A DNA stretch of 64,000 nt. Origin: Proteles cristata cristata (taxonomy: Eukaryota > Chordata > Mammalia > Carnivora > Hyaenidae). The position numbers were made by a program, and so were the translations under genes. The notes beneath the pieces are model-generated. The model had not been told where the DNA came from. It saw only the letters and a list, made by a program, of their open reading frames with translations, and made no database searches. Positions 11,473 to 32,000 of the stretch are shown here, piece after piece; positions within the stretch are counted from its first letter, which is position 1, and each line of letters opens with the position of its first letter. Location: assembly GCA_017311185.1 (NCBI GenBank), contig JAESUZ010003107.1:434001-498000 (forward strand), in the 5' to 3' direction.

Positions 11473-12314
11473 TACAAATCACTTCCTAATTTATCTTTAT
11501 ACCACCACCTTTGCGTATCAGAGAAAACAATTACCATATCCCCATTTTACAGATAATAGAGGCTCACTAGACATGCTGATTTGCTCAGTACTACAGAAAA
11601 TCCTGTTAAAGGGTTATGACAGGTAGGTCTACTGACTCCCAGGTCCAGTACTTCAACTTTTCATACAGGTTTTATACAGGCTGCCTAATAAGAACAGAAA
11701 AAAGATAATAGAGACACTAATCCAAAGTTGACGCTCTCCAGCTAGCCAAAACCTTGGACTACAATGGGGTCCACAAATTTCCAAGGTTACACAGACAGAT
11801 ATGGAGTCAAACAGAGATTCCAATCCTGGCTCCAACACTTACTTTGTGATCTTGGGTAAGTTAGTGAACCTCTTTCCAAACTTTGTATCCCTCACCAAAA
11901 CAGAGATAATACCTACCCCTCAAAGATGTTTTGAGATATCTGAAGTATGTAGAACAATTATTCCTTCAACATTTATAGACCTATTAAGTGCCAGGCACTG
12001 CTCACAAGCTAAACCCACAGAAAAGTGTTGGTTAGCTAGCTATGATTATCTGGCAGGGCCATATGTTCTGCACTGCATCCACAGGGGTCCAGGCCCCAAC
12101 TGGCAGCATAACTGTATTCATACCAACCCCACAAAGAAGGAGCACAAAGATCAAGTGATTACATCCCAGGAAGAAGGCCACTCCTTTATCCCACTGCTAT
12201 ACTAAGAGGAAAGTCAGGGTCAAGTTTTCTTACATCCAATTTCTGCAAAGATAGTCCAGTAGATATGAACATGCTATCTCCAATATCAGCCTTCCAAGAG
12301 GGATAGAGGATCAC

Positions 12315-12803
12315 AGGAGATAAAGATGTCCCTAGCCATTCAGTCATAGACATGCAGCTCTTTGTGCCCAGGAGCTATATAGCCTCAAGGTCACCAGCCA
12401 GGAGACAGTCACTCAGATCAAGGCCCATGTAGCCTCTCTGGAGCGCACCACTTCAGAAGATCAAGTCATACTTCTGGCAAGCATGCCCCTAGAGGATGAG
12501 GCTACCCTAGATCAGTGTGGACTGGAGGCTCTCACCACCCTGGAAGTAGCTGGCTGCAGGCTTAGAGGTAAAGTCCGTAGTTTCCTGGGCTGTACTAGAA
12601 AAGTAAGAGGGCAGACTCTAAGGTACCCAAACAGGAGAAAAAGAAGACAGGCCGAGCCAAGCAGTGGATGCAGTACAACCAGCGCTTAGTCAATGTTGTG
12701 CCCACCTGTGGCAAGAAAGGCCCAATGCCAACTCTTAAGTCCATTCTAATCCTGGCTTTCCCCAGTAAGGCCACTTAGTCCAGTCAAACAAAAAAAAAAA
12801 AAA
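12315..12803 (+). pseudogene. FAU (FUBI-RPS30) processed pseudogene
   Basis: An intronless copy of the FAU mRNA, which encodes a ubiquitin-like protein fused to ribosomal protein S30. It runs from 5' UTR-like sequence through an ATG near 12,351 (MQLFV...), the ubiquitin-like part ([23 protein letters not shown], about 12,486-12,555), the RPS30 part, a TAA equivalent, FAU-like 3' UTR, and a poly(A) tail at 12,789-12,803. Relative to FAU, about four bases are missing a few codons after the ATG, and one base is missing around 12,618, so the frame is broken at least twice. It arose by L1-mediated retroposition and is not expected to give protein. Sure of identity; the 5' limit is approximate. Confidence 0.9.
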
Positions 12804-13004
12804 ATTATCCCTTTTATTTAGCACATTGAAGTTAGAAACTAAGGCTGACCTGCTGCTTCTTAGAACAGGAATTCTGTGCCCAGCGTTAGGGAATGATGGG
12901 CTTGAGGTGGATGTGCATTGACGGGGTGGGAGTGGGGGTGGGAATGGGATCCACAGTCCCTCAGAAATTTATTTGTAACAGTTTGTATTAAAATATTATT
13001 CGTT

Positions 13005-13231
13005 GGGGGCCGCCTGGGTGGCTTAGTCAGTTAAGCGTCTGACTTTCGCTTAGGTCATGATCTCGCGGTTCGTGGGTTCGAGCCCTGCGTCGGGCTCTCT
13101 GCTGACTGCCAGCTCAGAGCCTGGAGCCAATTTCAGAGTCTGTAACTCCCCCTCTCTCTCTGACCCTCCCCTGCTCACGCTGTCTCTCTCTCTCTCTCCT
13201 GGAAATAAATAAAAAAATTTAAAAAAAAAAT
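13005..13231 (+). mobile_element. CanSINE, variant subfamily (first of a tandem)
   Basis: Sense copy with TTTCGCTTAGGTC, GACTGCCAGCTC and a 3' end CTCTCCTGGAAATAAATAAA. It shares AGCCAATTTCAGAGTCTGTA with the copy at 37,067, which points to a sub-branch. The target motif TTATTCGTTGGG stands on both sides of it. Confidence 0.92.
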
Positions 13232-13244
13232 GTTATTCGTTGGG

Positions 13245-13452
13245 CTGCCTGGGTGGCTCAGTCGGTTAAGCGTCTGACTTCGGCTCAGGTCACAATCTCG
13301 CAGTTTGTGAGTTTGAGCCCCGTGTCAGGCTCTGTGCTGACAGCTCAGAGCCTGGAGCCTGTTTCCGATTCTGGGTCTCCCTCTCTCTCTGATCCTGCCC
13401 TGCTCACGCTCTGTCTCTCTCTGTCTCAAAAATAAACAAAAAAACTTTTTTA
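13245..13452 (+). mobile_element. CanSINE, common subfamily (second of a tandem)
   Basis: Sense copy directly after the previous one, with TTCGGCTCAGGTC, GTGCTGACAGCTC and the tail TCTCAAAAATAAACAAAA. A third, altered copy of the target motif (CATTATTTGTTA, 13,457-13,468) follows, so the same site appears to have been used twice. Confidence 0.92.
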
Positions 13453-13739
13453 AAAACATTATTTGTTAACAGTTTGTAGTAAAATGTATTAAATTTTGGT
13501 ATTAAAATCTTCCTAGAAGGAAGATCCATTGCACTTATCAGCTCCTCAGGGGTCCATGCCTCTAAAGATGAACTGCTATTTTAGGATGATTAGGAAGGAG
13601 GGGAGAAGAGCAAGGAGTTAAATTGCTTCCCTGCTAGCCTAGGCTCAGAGTTGCTATAAACAATGCCTTTTCAAATCCACTCCCCACCCCAGTCTGGCCT
13701 CCAGCCACAACACCCCAGAAAACAGACATAGAGGGACCT

Positions 13740-22873
<9,134 letters not shown>

Positions 22874-23159
22874 CTCCACAGCCACTGCCGGCCAGCTGCG
22901 CGCGCACCGCTCGCACCGCCCCGTTTCCCACACGGCCTTGCGCGGGTGGCCCACGGAGCTCTTCCTCCCGAGCCAGCAGGCGTCCGGAAACGCCGCTGCA
23001 ACCCACCCACCCCCGCGGCGTGGGAGTCCCAGCCTTCGCACCCCGCCCACGGAAGTCGCTCGAAAACTACAATTTCCAACCCCCAGCGCGCTTTAGGCGC
23101 GGCCTGAGCTTGGGCAAGGAGTTTCCTGAACGCCACGCGATCGCGCAGTCTTCGATCCG

Positions 23160-26070
23160 GGTCAGCTAGCTGTGGTTGGAGCTGAACGAGCCGAAGAGAC
23201 CGCCCATAGGTTTCCTCATAGAGGTGTGAATAGTACACACATTGACACCCCAGTTGGCTCCGTAGTGGGACATACGGACGAGATTCTGCAAATCCCGCAC
23301 TGTGTGAAATCTGTAATCTACATCTACTGCCTCACTACACACCCACACCACGGTGGAATATTAAAGTCATAACATTATCCCAATTGAAGGAGAGTGCTCT
23401 ACTATTACCTTAAGGATACCGTAATTCTTAAATCCACCCGTAGTGCCATTTCGAGTAGAATAAAATAGTCCTATACTCCAATGCTAAATTCTGGAACCAA
23501 AATCAGATTAAGACAAGGTCTTTGCCTTCGATCTGTCTTTTGGTCTTCCTCTCTTTGTTATGATTTAGAAGAGGTGTGAAGAACACTGTTTATATCAGGA
23601 CTGGTTATGAATGACATATGATGTTCTCACAGCCTTTTGAATGTGGTAAGGTTGTGTCCATTTTGCAGAGGAAATCATAGTAAGTAGTAGAATCAGGATT
23701 TGAACCTTGATCATTCAGTCTTCCAAGCTCACAATCGCTTAAGCAAACTTCCAAGTTTCTTCTTCAGTTTGGACTATGTGTATGCATCTAGAAGGTGAAA
23801 AAAGAGGAAGTAACAACTCCCCTTTGTCTGGTAGGAACACTTACTTTGGCCTGGGATCTTTATTATGGTTTCTGAGGCATTAAAGAATGCAGAAAATGTT
23901 TGTCTTTTTTTTTTTTTTAAGCATCTAGAACAGTGTGGCTAGCACTGAATGAGTGTTGGCTAAATATTTGTATAGATATATATGTAAAAGGTCTGAAGCC
24001 CATTTTAAAACCTATTGCTTTTTTCACTCAGTGTTGGATTTGGGGATGATCTTCCATTTCCTCACCAATGGCTAGCTCTGGTCTGCTGAAAAGAAGTTGG
24101 GCAGTCCATAGCTGTTCTGCCTAGTCTATCTGTGGCTTCCAAGATATCCACACATTGTCATGCTTTCTTCAGTCATTTGTAGAGGTATTTCTTCTAAGTC
24201 TCTTCTTTTTCCATTACTTCCTTCTATCAGATCTCAGATTTTGTCTTTTATACCAGTCATATCCCAATCAAGTATCTTAGAGGAGATGGGGTGATGTGGC
24301 ACAGCACACAGGCCATTAATGGCTGGTGCCTCCGGATGAAAAGTAAGTGAATGTTTATTGTACTATGTTTCAACTTTTTTGTGGCTTCAGTGCCACAGTG
24401 GCTCACTAGTCAGTACCGTAAACTGGCCTCTGAAATCAGATGTAAAGGGAAGAGCTGCCAAGCCTCTCTCTTCACCTATTATGATCTCTGACATTAGAAA
24501 TCTCATTCTCTGTGCAACAGCCAAACTTCACATGCATGTCTTAATATTTCTGGATATTTGCGAAGCCCATGAACTCACTGCTTAAAACACTAATGCTGAA
24601 CTGGTCCTCACAGATCATCTCGTCCAAGCCCCTTGTTTTACAGACTGCTAAGGAAACGGAGCCCTGAAGAAGGGATGAGCCATGCCTAGTGTCACACAGC
24701 TAAGAAGTGACAGAGCTGGAGGCAGAACCAGGTCTCCAAGCATGATGGCCCTCTTCAATACACTTTGCTGTCTCTCCCCAGAGTCCTGCTTTCAGAGGCT
24801 CAGCCATGTTTTCCCTTAGTCTTAGAGATCCTGAAGCCACTACTGTCTTCCTTTCTGAGCAGCCAGCACCTCCAAGTAACATGACAGGGGCCCACATACA
24901 GCTCTTTATGGGGACAGGACACAGGGGCAGGATACAGACTGTGGGACACGTGTGCCAATACCCGGGGATCATAGCCTCAGCAGTAATCACTGCCAGAGCT
25001 TCACTTACGCTTCCAAACTCAACAGACACACCTCTGCTTAGACTTTGGAGAATGCTGAGTTTTAAAGACAACTGTGATAACTCTTTCCACTGTCTTGCTC
25101 TGGTTCTCATTTTTCAGATAAAGAAACTGGGGCTCATAGAGGTTAGAGGGAACAAGCTTAAGCTCATACAGCTATCCGAGCTTCAATTTCAATCCAGGCC
25201 TCTTTAACGGTAGTGAAGTACTTAGGGTTAGATCTGTGAAATGGAAACTAGAGCACTTATAAAACATGGTTGCTATGGGGATCAGATGAGCTCATGAAGG
25301 TGAAATCGCCAATAGAAGAACAACCTGAGGGAAAGAACCATCGTATTCATCTCTGTGTCTCCCGTTCCTGGCACACTGTTGGTAATAAATATGCTTAAAA
25401 TAATAATAAGCCATGAATGCATACATTAATAGATGAATGAATGAATAAAAAAAATGAGGCATCTAACAGAAGTGCCTGGAACACAAGAGGTATTCAACAA
25501 ATGTTCCTTTTCCCCTCCCTTGCTCGGGAGGGTAAGGCAGAGCTGCGGTCTCTGCCCGGCTCTTGGTAGGCATCGATGAGGGTGTGTGGTGGATAAGTGA
25601 CTCTTGGGAGTACTGAGCCTTCAAGGCTGTGGAGAAATGCATGTCTTCTCAGTCACAGGCAGAAACAGGTGTTCTGAGCTCCAGGGAATGGCATGCTACC
25701 TTGCCCAGGGCTTTCCTCCACTGTAGAGTAAGGGCCACCCATCTTCCAAGCTGACCTTGGCCCCTGGTTACCCAGACTCAGTGTTAGGCCTGGCTTCATG
25801 CACCAGCGGAGGGCAGTGGCAAATCCTTCCAGTGATGGGGATATGACCACCAGAGAAGGTACTCCACCCAGCAAAACTCAACTTCATTCCATTCCTTCAT
25901 CCTGACTCTCCTTCTCTGACTTCTTGGGGCTTCATATTTCTGTCCCCTGTGTCTGGTGACTGAGTAAATGAGTGTCTAGAAGAGTGCCTGGCATGTAGTG
26001 GGTGCTCAATAAATGTTGGTGGAATGAGTAAATGAATAAATGAAAACAGGACTGAAGGAAGAGACAGGCT
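23160..26070. other. Intergenic region between PSMD2 and ECE2
   Basis: No gene recognised. MIR-like remnants occur near 23,620-23,740, 24,600-24,720 and 25,100-25,200, each with the GGAAAC...CACACAGC/TACAGC...GAACC-type core. Tetranucleotide-like ATGAATGA/AATAAA stretches lie near 25,430 and 26,020. A 61-codon open frame on the minus strand (23,166-23,351) just upstream of the PSMD2 promoter has no similarity I can name. Confidence 0.7.
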
Positions 26071-29000
26071 GACTAATGTCTATTTATTGGCACAGGGTCC
26101 TACAGGGCCAAGACCCCTCCCTCCCCACCCTCTCCCCTGTAAAAATAAACTCTATCCTTCTCTCTCTATCTCTGTTCTATCTGCTTTTCTGCTTGGGCTA
26201 GGGAAGATTAGCCATCCCCTAAGACTAGTGACCCAAGACACAGGAACCAGCATCCCCATACATACACACCGTACATACTTCCCCTCTGAGCCCAGGGAAA
26301 CCAGGAGGCAGCAGGAGGGCTCATAAAGGCCCTCAGGCTTCCACTAAGAGCTGAGTACAGTTGGTCTGTCAGGGAGGGTTGGCAGGAGTACTGGGAACAG
26401 CAGCATGAGGAACATGGGTGGGCAGCAGCCCCCGAGGGTGGGCTGTAAGGAGCTGAATCCACCCCCAAGCGGACACTGAGTGAGCCTCTGGGAGAAGTAT
26501 GGGAGGCACACCACCCAGGCCCTGTGTGGTCAGAGTACAGCAGGCACAGCAGGTCCCAAGGCCACCAATCAAGTGATCTTAGGACCAGAAGAAGCAGACT
26601 CCTTCCTGTGGGAACCAGTGCCCCCCACCCAGGCCTCTTACAGTCAGGGTGACATGGAAGGATGTCACAGTGAATGGTGGGGACTCCGCTGGAGGCAGGG
26701 ATACCCCCAAAGCAGAGGCACAATGTGGTGTTTGAGGGAGGACCGGGACTCACGTCACCTGTGGTGTAGAGCTGGCATTTGACCTCTCTAAACCTGGAGC
26801 AAACAGCCTTGCTGGGCAAGCTGCCCCAGGCCCCGGCAACAGCCAGGCCCTCCTCCCCAGTCCCAGGTCTACCACACCTCACACAGCTGCCCTGGGTTCA
26901 TGGGAGAGCCGACAGGGCAGCCGAAGTGCCGCAGGAAGTCACGGGAGTTGGAGAGAGTACCCAGCACGCGGAAGCGGGCAGGGCTGTGGGGGTCGGTCAC
27001 AAGCCCCTCGTGAGAGCTCTCGGGTGTGCGGACTGAGCACCACACCTGCGGGCCAGGACAGACACAGGGACATATGGTGTCTAGTGCAGGCAGGGCCACA
27101 GACTTGGCCGCAGCTGAGCCATCCCAGGGACGCAAACAACCTCTACCCCAGCCCCTCTGCTCAAGAGGTGTCTGGGACACAGCCATCATCTCAGCTACTG
27201 CCCTAACCACCCCACACCCCCCATCAGCACCAAGGGAGGGAACCGTGCCCTCCCTCCTGAACTCCTTGAAGGCTTTTCAGAGGTGCCCTGGACACTGGGT
27301 TGCCCAGATTGGATGCATCTGAGGGGAAGAAGCATGGCTCCCAGAGGCTGCCTGCCGGAGTGCAAAGTACTTCAGGAGACCCTGCCTGAGGACTTGCTCT
27401 GCCATTTCCTTTATTCCTGGGTAGCCCTGGATGACCCACTTTGTCCCCAAGCTTCAGCTGCCTCCTCCAGAGCTACCTTATAGGAACATGGCAGGGATCA
27501 ACCCTGCTCCCTACCGGCCACCCCTCAAGCCGGACAGCCCTGCCCTTAGAGATCTGCAAAAGCCTGAAGAGGTCTCCTTCCGCAGGCCTCCCCTCTGCAT
27601 GCTCTCACAAGCCCCAGGTGAGAAGCTCTGGGCACGAGGCCCTCCCAGACCAACTTTCATACTCCAGCTTCGGCCTCATTTCCCAGTTCCTTTCTTGCAT
27701 GCCCCAGACTTCTAATGACATGCCCAGGAGGGAGCGGGAGAGAGGGGCAGGCCCCAGGTCTCCTAGGAGGTCGATACCTGGGCAAATCCCACAAAGAAGA
27801 GCTGGTGATTGGTGAGCCCCACGGCCGGCAACTGCTGCTCCTCCCCGTGCTTCCTCAGCCACGCTTTGTAAGCCTGGGGTCAGGCACAGGGCGGGCAAGT
27901 CCATCAGGGCTTGCCCACCACTGCCCGTGCCCCCAGGGTGGATGGGCCTCGTCCACTAGAGGCCCACCAGGCCACTCACATTATAGGCAGCCTTAAGTCC
28001 CCCGTTGTCAGCAATGTTCTCCCCCAGTGTCTGGCGGCCGTTGAGCCTCTCCCCGTTGACCTGGTACTGGCTGTACTGCTCCTCCATGCAGGCTGTGTGA
28101 TTCCGGAAGGCTGCCAGTGACTCATTCTGCCACCAGGGCCGCAGGTTCCCTTCCTTGTCATATTCGCGCCCTGAGGAGAGCTAACCTTTGCACCACACTC
28201 AGACCAGAGCAGCCCTCCACCAGCCCTAGTGCACAGACTCCAGGGCCCCTGTGGCCTGCTCCCCAAATCCCGAGGCCTTGAAAGAACTAGCAGGAATTCT
28301 AGGCTGGAGGGGGCGACTCCGTGGGCCTCCTCTACCTTGGTCATCAAAGGCATGTGTCAACTCATGGCCCATCACCACACCGATGCCACCAAAGTTCAGG
28401 GCCCTGGGAGGTGAGGAATGCTGCATGAGGACATGGTAGGGGAACTTCTGGACCCCACCGCCAGCCCTGTGTGCAGCTCATCAGCAGGCCCAGCCCCGAG
28501 CACCCAGCTCCTCCTGCCTCAGACACACTTGGGATGGTTACGGGTATAGAAGGGGGCTTGCAGGATGCCAGCAGGGAAGACGATTTCATTCTTGGTTGGA
28601 AGGTAGTAGGCATTCACTGTCTGCGGGGTCATGCTCCACCTGGCAGAGCAAAAGGGAGAGGCTGAGGCTCTCCTGATGCCCCTCCCAGCCCAGCAGCCCT
28701 GACCTGTCTCCTGCAAAGTCCTTGCACCTCTGGTTGAAATGTCTTGCCACCCCCTTCCCCAGCCCTGGAAATCCCCTTTATCTCCCCTGCTGCCCCAAGC
28801 CTCTACAGCCCCCCATTCTCACTGGTCCCGGTTGGGAGGCTTGCGGAGTTGGTCAGCCATCACCTTCGCAGAGAAATTGTACAAATTCAGCATGTTCTGG
28901 AAAAAGGAATCTTCAGAGACTTCATACTGTGGGAGTGGTGAGAAGCAGAAAGCAAGCAAGACAATATGTTGGAGAAGATAATAGTCCCAGTTTGGCTACT

Positions 29001-32000
29001 AATTAGCACCTCTCTAAGCCTCAGTTTGTTTCTTCAACTGCAAAGTAAGAGGAAAATATTTAAGAAATAATAATTGCCAATATTTACATACCACCTCCTT
29101 CTAGACTCACAACAACCCTATGAGGCAGGTACTACTAGGATCCCCATTTTACAAATGAAGACACCGAGGCCCAGAGAAGTTATATAACTTGTCCAAGGTT
29201 ACACAGTCAGGTAGAAGTAGAAACAGGATTTGTGAACACTGCATTCTACCAATGCCTGTAGTCTGGCACAGAGCCAGCATTTGAATAACGTCAGTTGCCC
29301 ACACTTGCCTCTGAGAGGAACCAGCAACCACCTCCTTCCCTCCCAGTGCTTGAGCCCCAATTACTGAGCCAAGAATAGAGGCCCCCTCTCCCCGGGATGA
29401 AATTCAGCACTGGTGAGCAGAGGTACTCACCCCATCATAAACATCATCCAGCTCTTTGGGCTCCAGGATGAAGTCCGGGAAACCAATCATATCATAGATG
29501 GCATCTGCCTGAAGAGACCAGGTTAAAGGGTTTCCCTTCCCAGTCTCCCCCCAAAAAACTGTATCCTCCATCCCCACCTGAAGATGGCGCCCCAACCCTT
29601 GCCACGGCTCACTTTCTCCTTGGCTGCCTGGCGGGTTTTCTCATCCATCCAAACCAGCTGCCCCAGGGCATCCTCAAAAGCAGTCCGGATCTCGCTGATC
29701 ATCCCCTCAGCCTGGGAGAGAGCAGGCACCAGTCGGCTTCCACTCACACTGATACATTCTTTCTCCCCATGCACCCTAGTGTCTCATCCCCTTCTTTCAG
29801 GGGAGTGCCCAAACTCTTGAAATTAGACCAAGCATCTTGGGAAGATGAAAAGCAAACACCATTCTTGTGAAGCTGCTGAGATGGTGGGTGGCTCTTTTTC
29901 CAATTAATCAAGAATTTTAACTGACGATAAGTTAATTGAATAAATATAATTTAATAGAGTACATTGATTTTTAACTGATTGTGAAAGGAAGGCGTTAATA
30001 GTAGAAAATTAGGGGCACTCATGTGGCTCAGTTGGTTAAGTGGCTAATTCTTGATCTTGGTTTGGGTCACGATCTCACGGTTCATGGGATTGAGCCCCGT
30101 GTATGGCTCTGCACTGACAGCACAGAGCCCACTTGGGAGCCTCTCTCTCCCTCTCTCACTGCCCCTCCCTACACACTCATGAGTGTGTGTTCTATAAACA
30201 AACAAATAAAACTTAAAGAAAAGAAAAAAGAAAATTTAGGAAATTGAGAAAAGTTGAAGAAGAAAACAGACCACTTAATAAGCCCATCACTCAGAGATAA
30301 GTCCTTTTAACATTTCGATTATATACTTTGAGTGTCTTTCCCTGCCCAGATATGCATATATAACCCAGAATTATGCTGTATAACATACATATATTTTGTA
30401 AGCTACTTCTTTTCACTCAACAATATATCATGAGTTTTAAGGCTGCCTCACAACCCACTCTAACCACAATCTTTCTTCCAGTCCCCTATGATTAGACATT
30501 TAAGTTTTCATTTTCACCTATTATAAACTATCCTACAATAAACATTCTTATAGACAATTCTTTAGGCACATTCATTATCACCTCCTCATAAATAATAAGT
30601 ATTATTTTTGTAACTGGAGAGGCAACATAAACTCATTGCAGAACATTTGGAAAATACAGAGAACCTTAAAGAACAAAAAGAACACCTCAAAATCCCATCA
30701 CCCAAAGTAATTACTGTTCATTTATTGATGAATTTCCTTTCAGTTTTTCACACCCTCCATGTACACACATGAACGAACAGTGAATTTTAACTAAAACAAG
30801 GGGTATTATTGGAAGAACCTTGAAGACTCACAATTTCCTTGCTTTGCCGATCAAATGTGGCCTTCACAAAGAGGGAGCCCAAAGCGAAGCCAAGTGCGTC
30901 ATCAGTGCTGGAGATGCAGGTCTGCCACCTTGGCGTGCAGGACTGTAAGGGACAAAGAGCCAGGCCTCCCAGAGATGACTGTGCTCTCCGTCTGGGCTGC
31001 TCTCCTCTCTGTCTCTGGGGCCAGCCCTCTCAGTTATGAACAATGGAAGCCTGGGTTTGGGGTGCTGTCGTCTCTCCCTCAGACTCCAGGGAAAATAAAG
31101 GGCAGAGTAGAAAAGTGTGCCAATTCCAGCACCAAAACCGCAGGAGGAATACGTGTGCTGCCTACTCTGTGCTCAGTACTCTCTTCCTCTTAAGTTTCTA
31201 AGAGGCCCACTTCAGTCCTGAAGCTTCTTAGCTCAGCTCCATATACCAGCCTTATATCCAGTCAGTCCCTCATGTCAGAAATCTGCAAGTCATCAAATTC
31301 TCCATCTACCTACCCCTACATTCAATCTATCTATCACCAGTGTCTTCTACCTCTACTTCTTAGTCATCTCCCCTGTCCACCCCATTACCACTTCCCTGCC
31401 CTACAACACTCTCATCTCTGGCCCAAAGATTGCAGTCACCTCCTAACTAGACACTCTGATTCCATTCTCATCCCCCTCCCTTCCCATGACACTCCCTTCC
31501 ATCTTCCATTTAGCTGCCAGAAAGAGTATCCAATACACAAATCTAACTGGGTTATGCTTCTGCTTCAAATCATCTCATGGTTCCGCATAACTGAAACAAC
31601 CAAGACCTGACTTTTTTTTTTTAAGGCCTGACTTCTTAACAGAGCATTCAGATCCCTTCATGGACTGCCCCAGGCCCACCTCACCACCCTCAGCCTCTCA
31701 GTTGCCCTGTTTGCGAGCTCATACGAGAGCACGTGCAACCCCACAATGCTCCTGGCCTCTGGGAATTTGCACATGCTGTTCTTTCTGCTTAGAATGCCCT
31801 TCTCCCTTGCTCCCTTGGTGAACTACTTCAAATGTCACCTCTTCATAAAAGTCTTTCTTGATGAAGCCTCCTCCCCCAGGTAGGGGGTGCTATCCCTTCC
31901 TTTGTTCTATAGCACAAAGGTCTTTCACACAGTGTGAGCACTTACCCCCACAAAATACAATGCTTGTTTACATATCCATTGTCCCCACTTAATGGGGCAT

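Larger units (their letters stand above)
8423..13739. other. Intergenic region between EIF4G1 and PSMD2
   Basis: No intact gene is visible. The region carries seven recognisable SINE insertions (listed separately), one processed pseudogene of FAU, and otherwise AT-rich unique or anciently repeated sequence. Small open frames, such as one of 87 codons at 8,925-9,188, have no recognisable similarity and are expected by chance. Confidence 0.8.

Noticed and set aside
23166..23351. 61-codon minus-strand frame upstream of the PSMD2 promoter, considered as a retrocopy or small RNA gene
   Set aside because: No similarity to a known protein or RNA could be named and there is no poly(A) tail or target-site duplication; kept only as a note in the intergenic entry.
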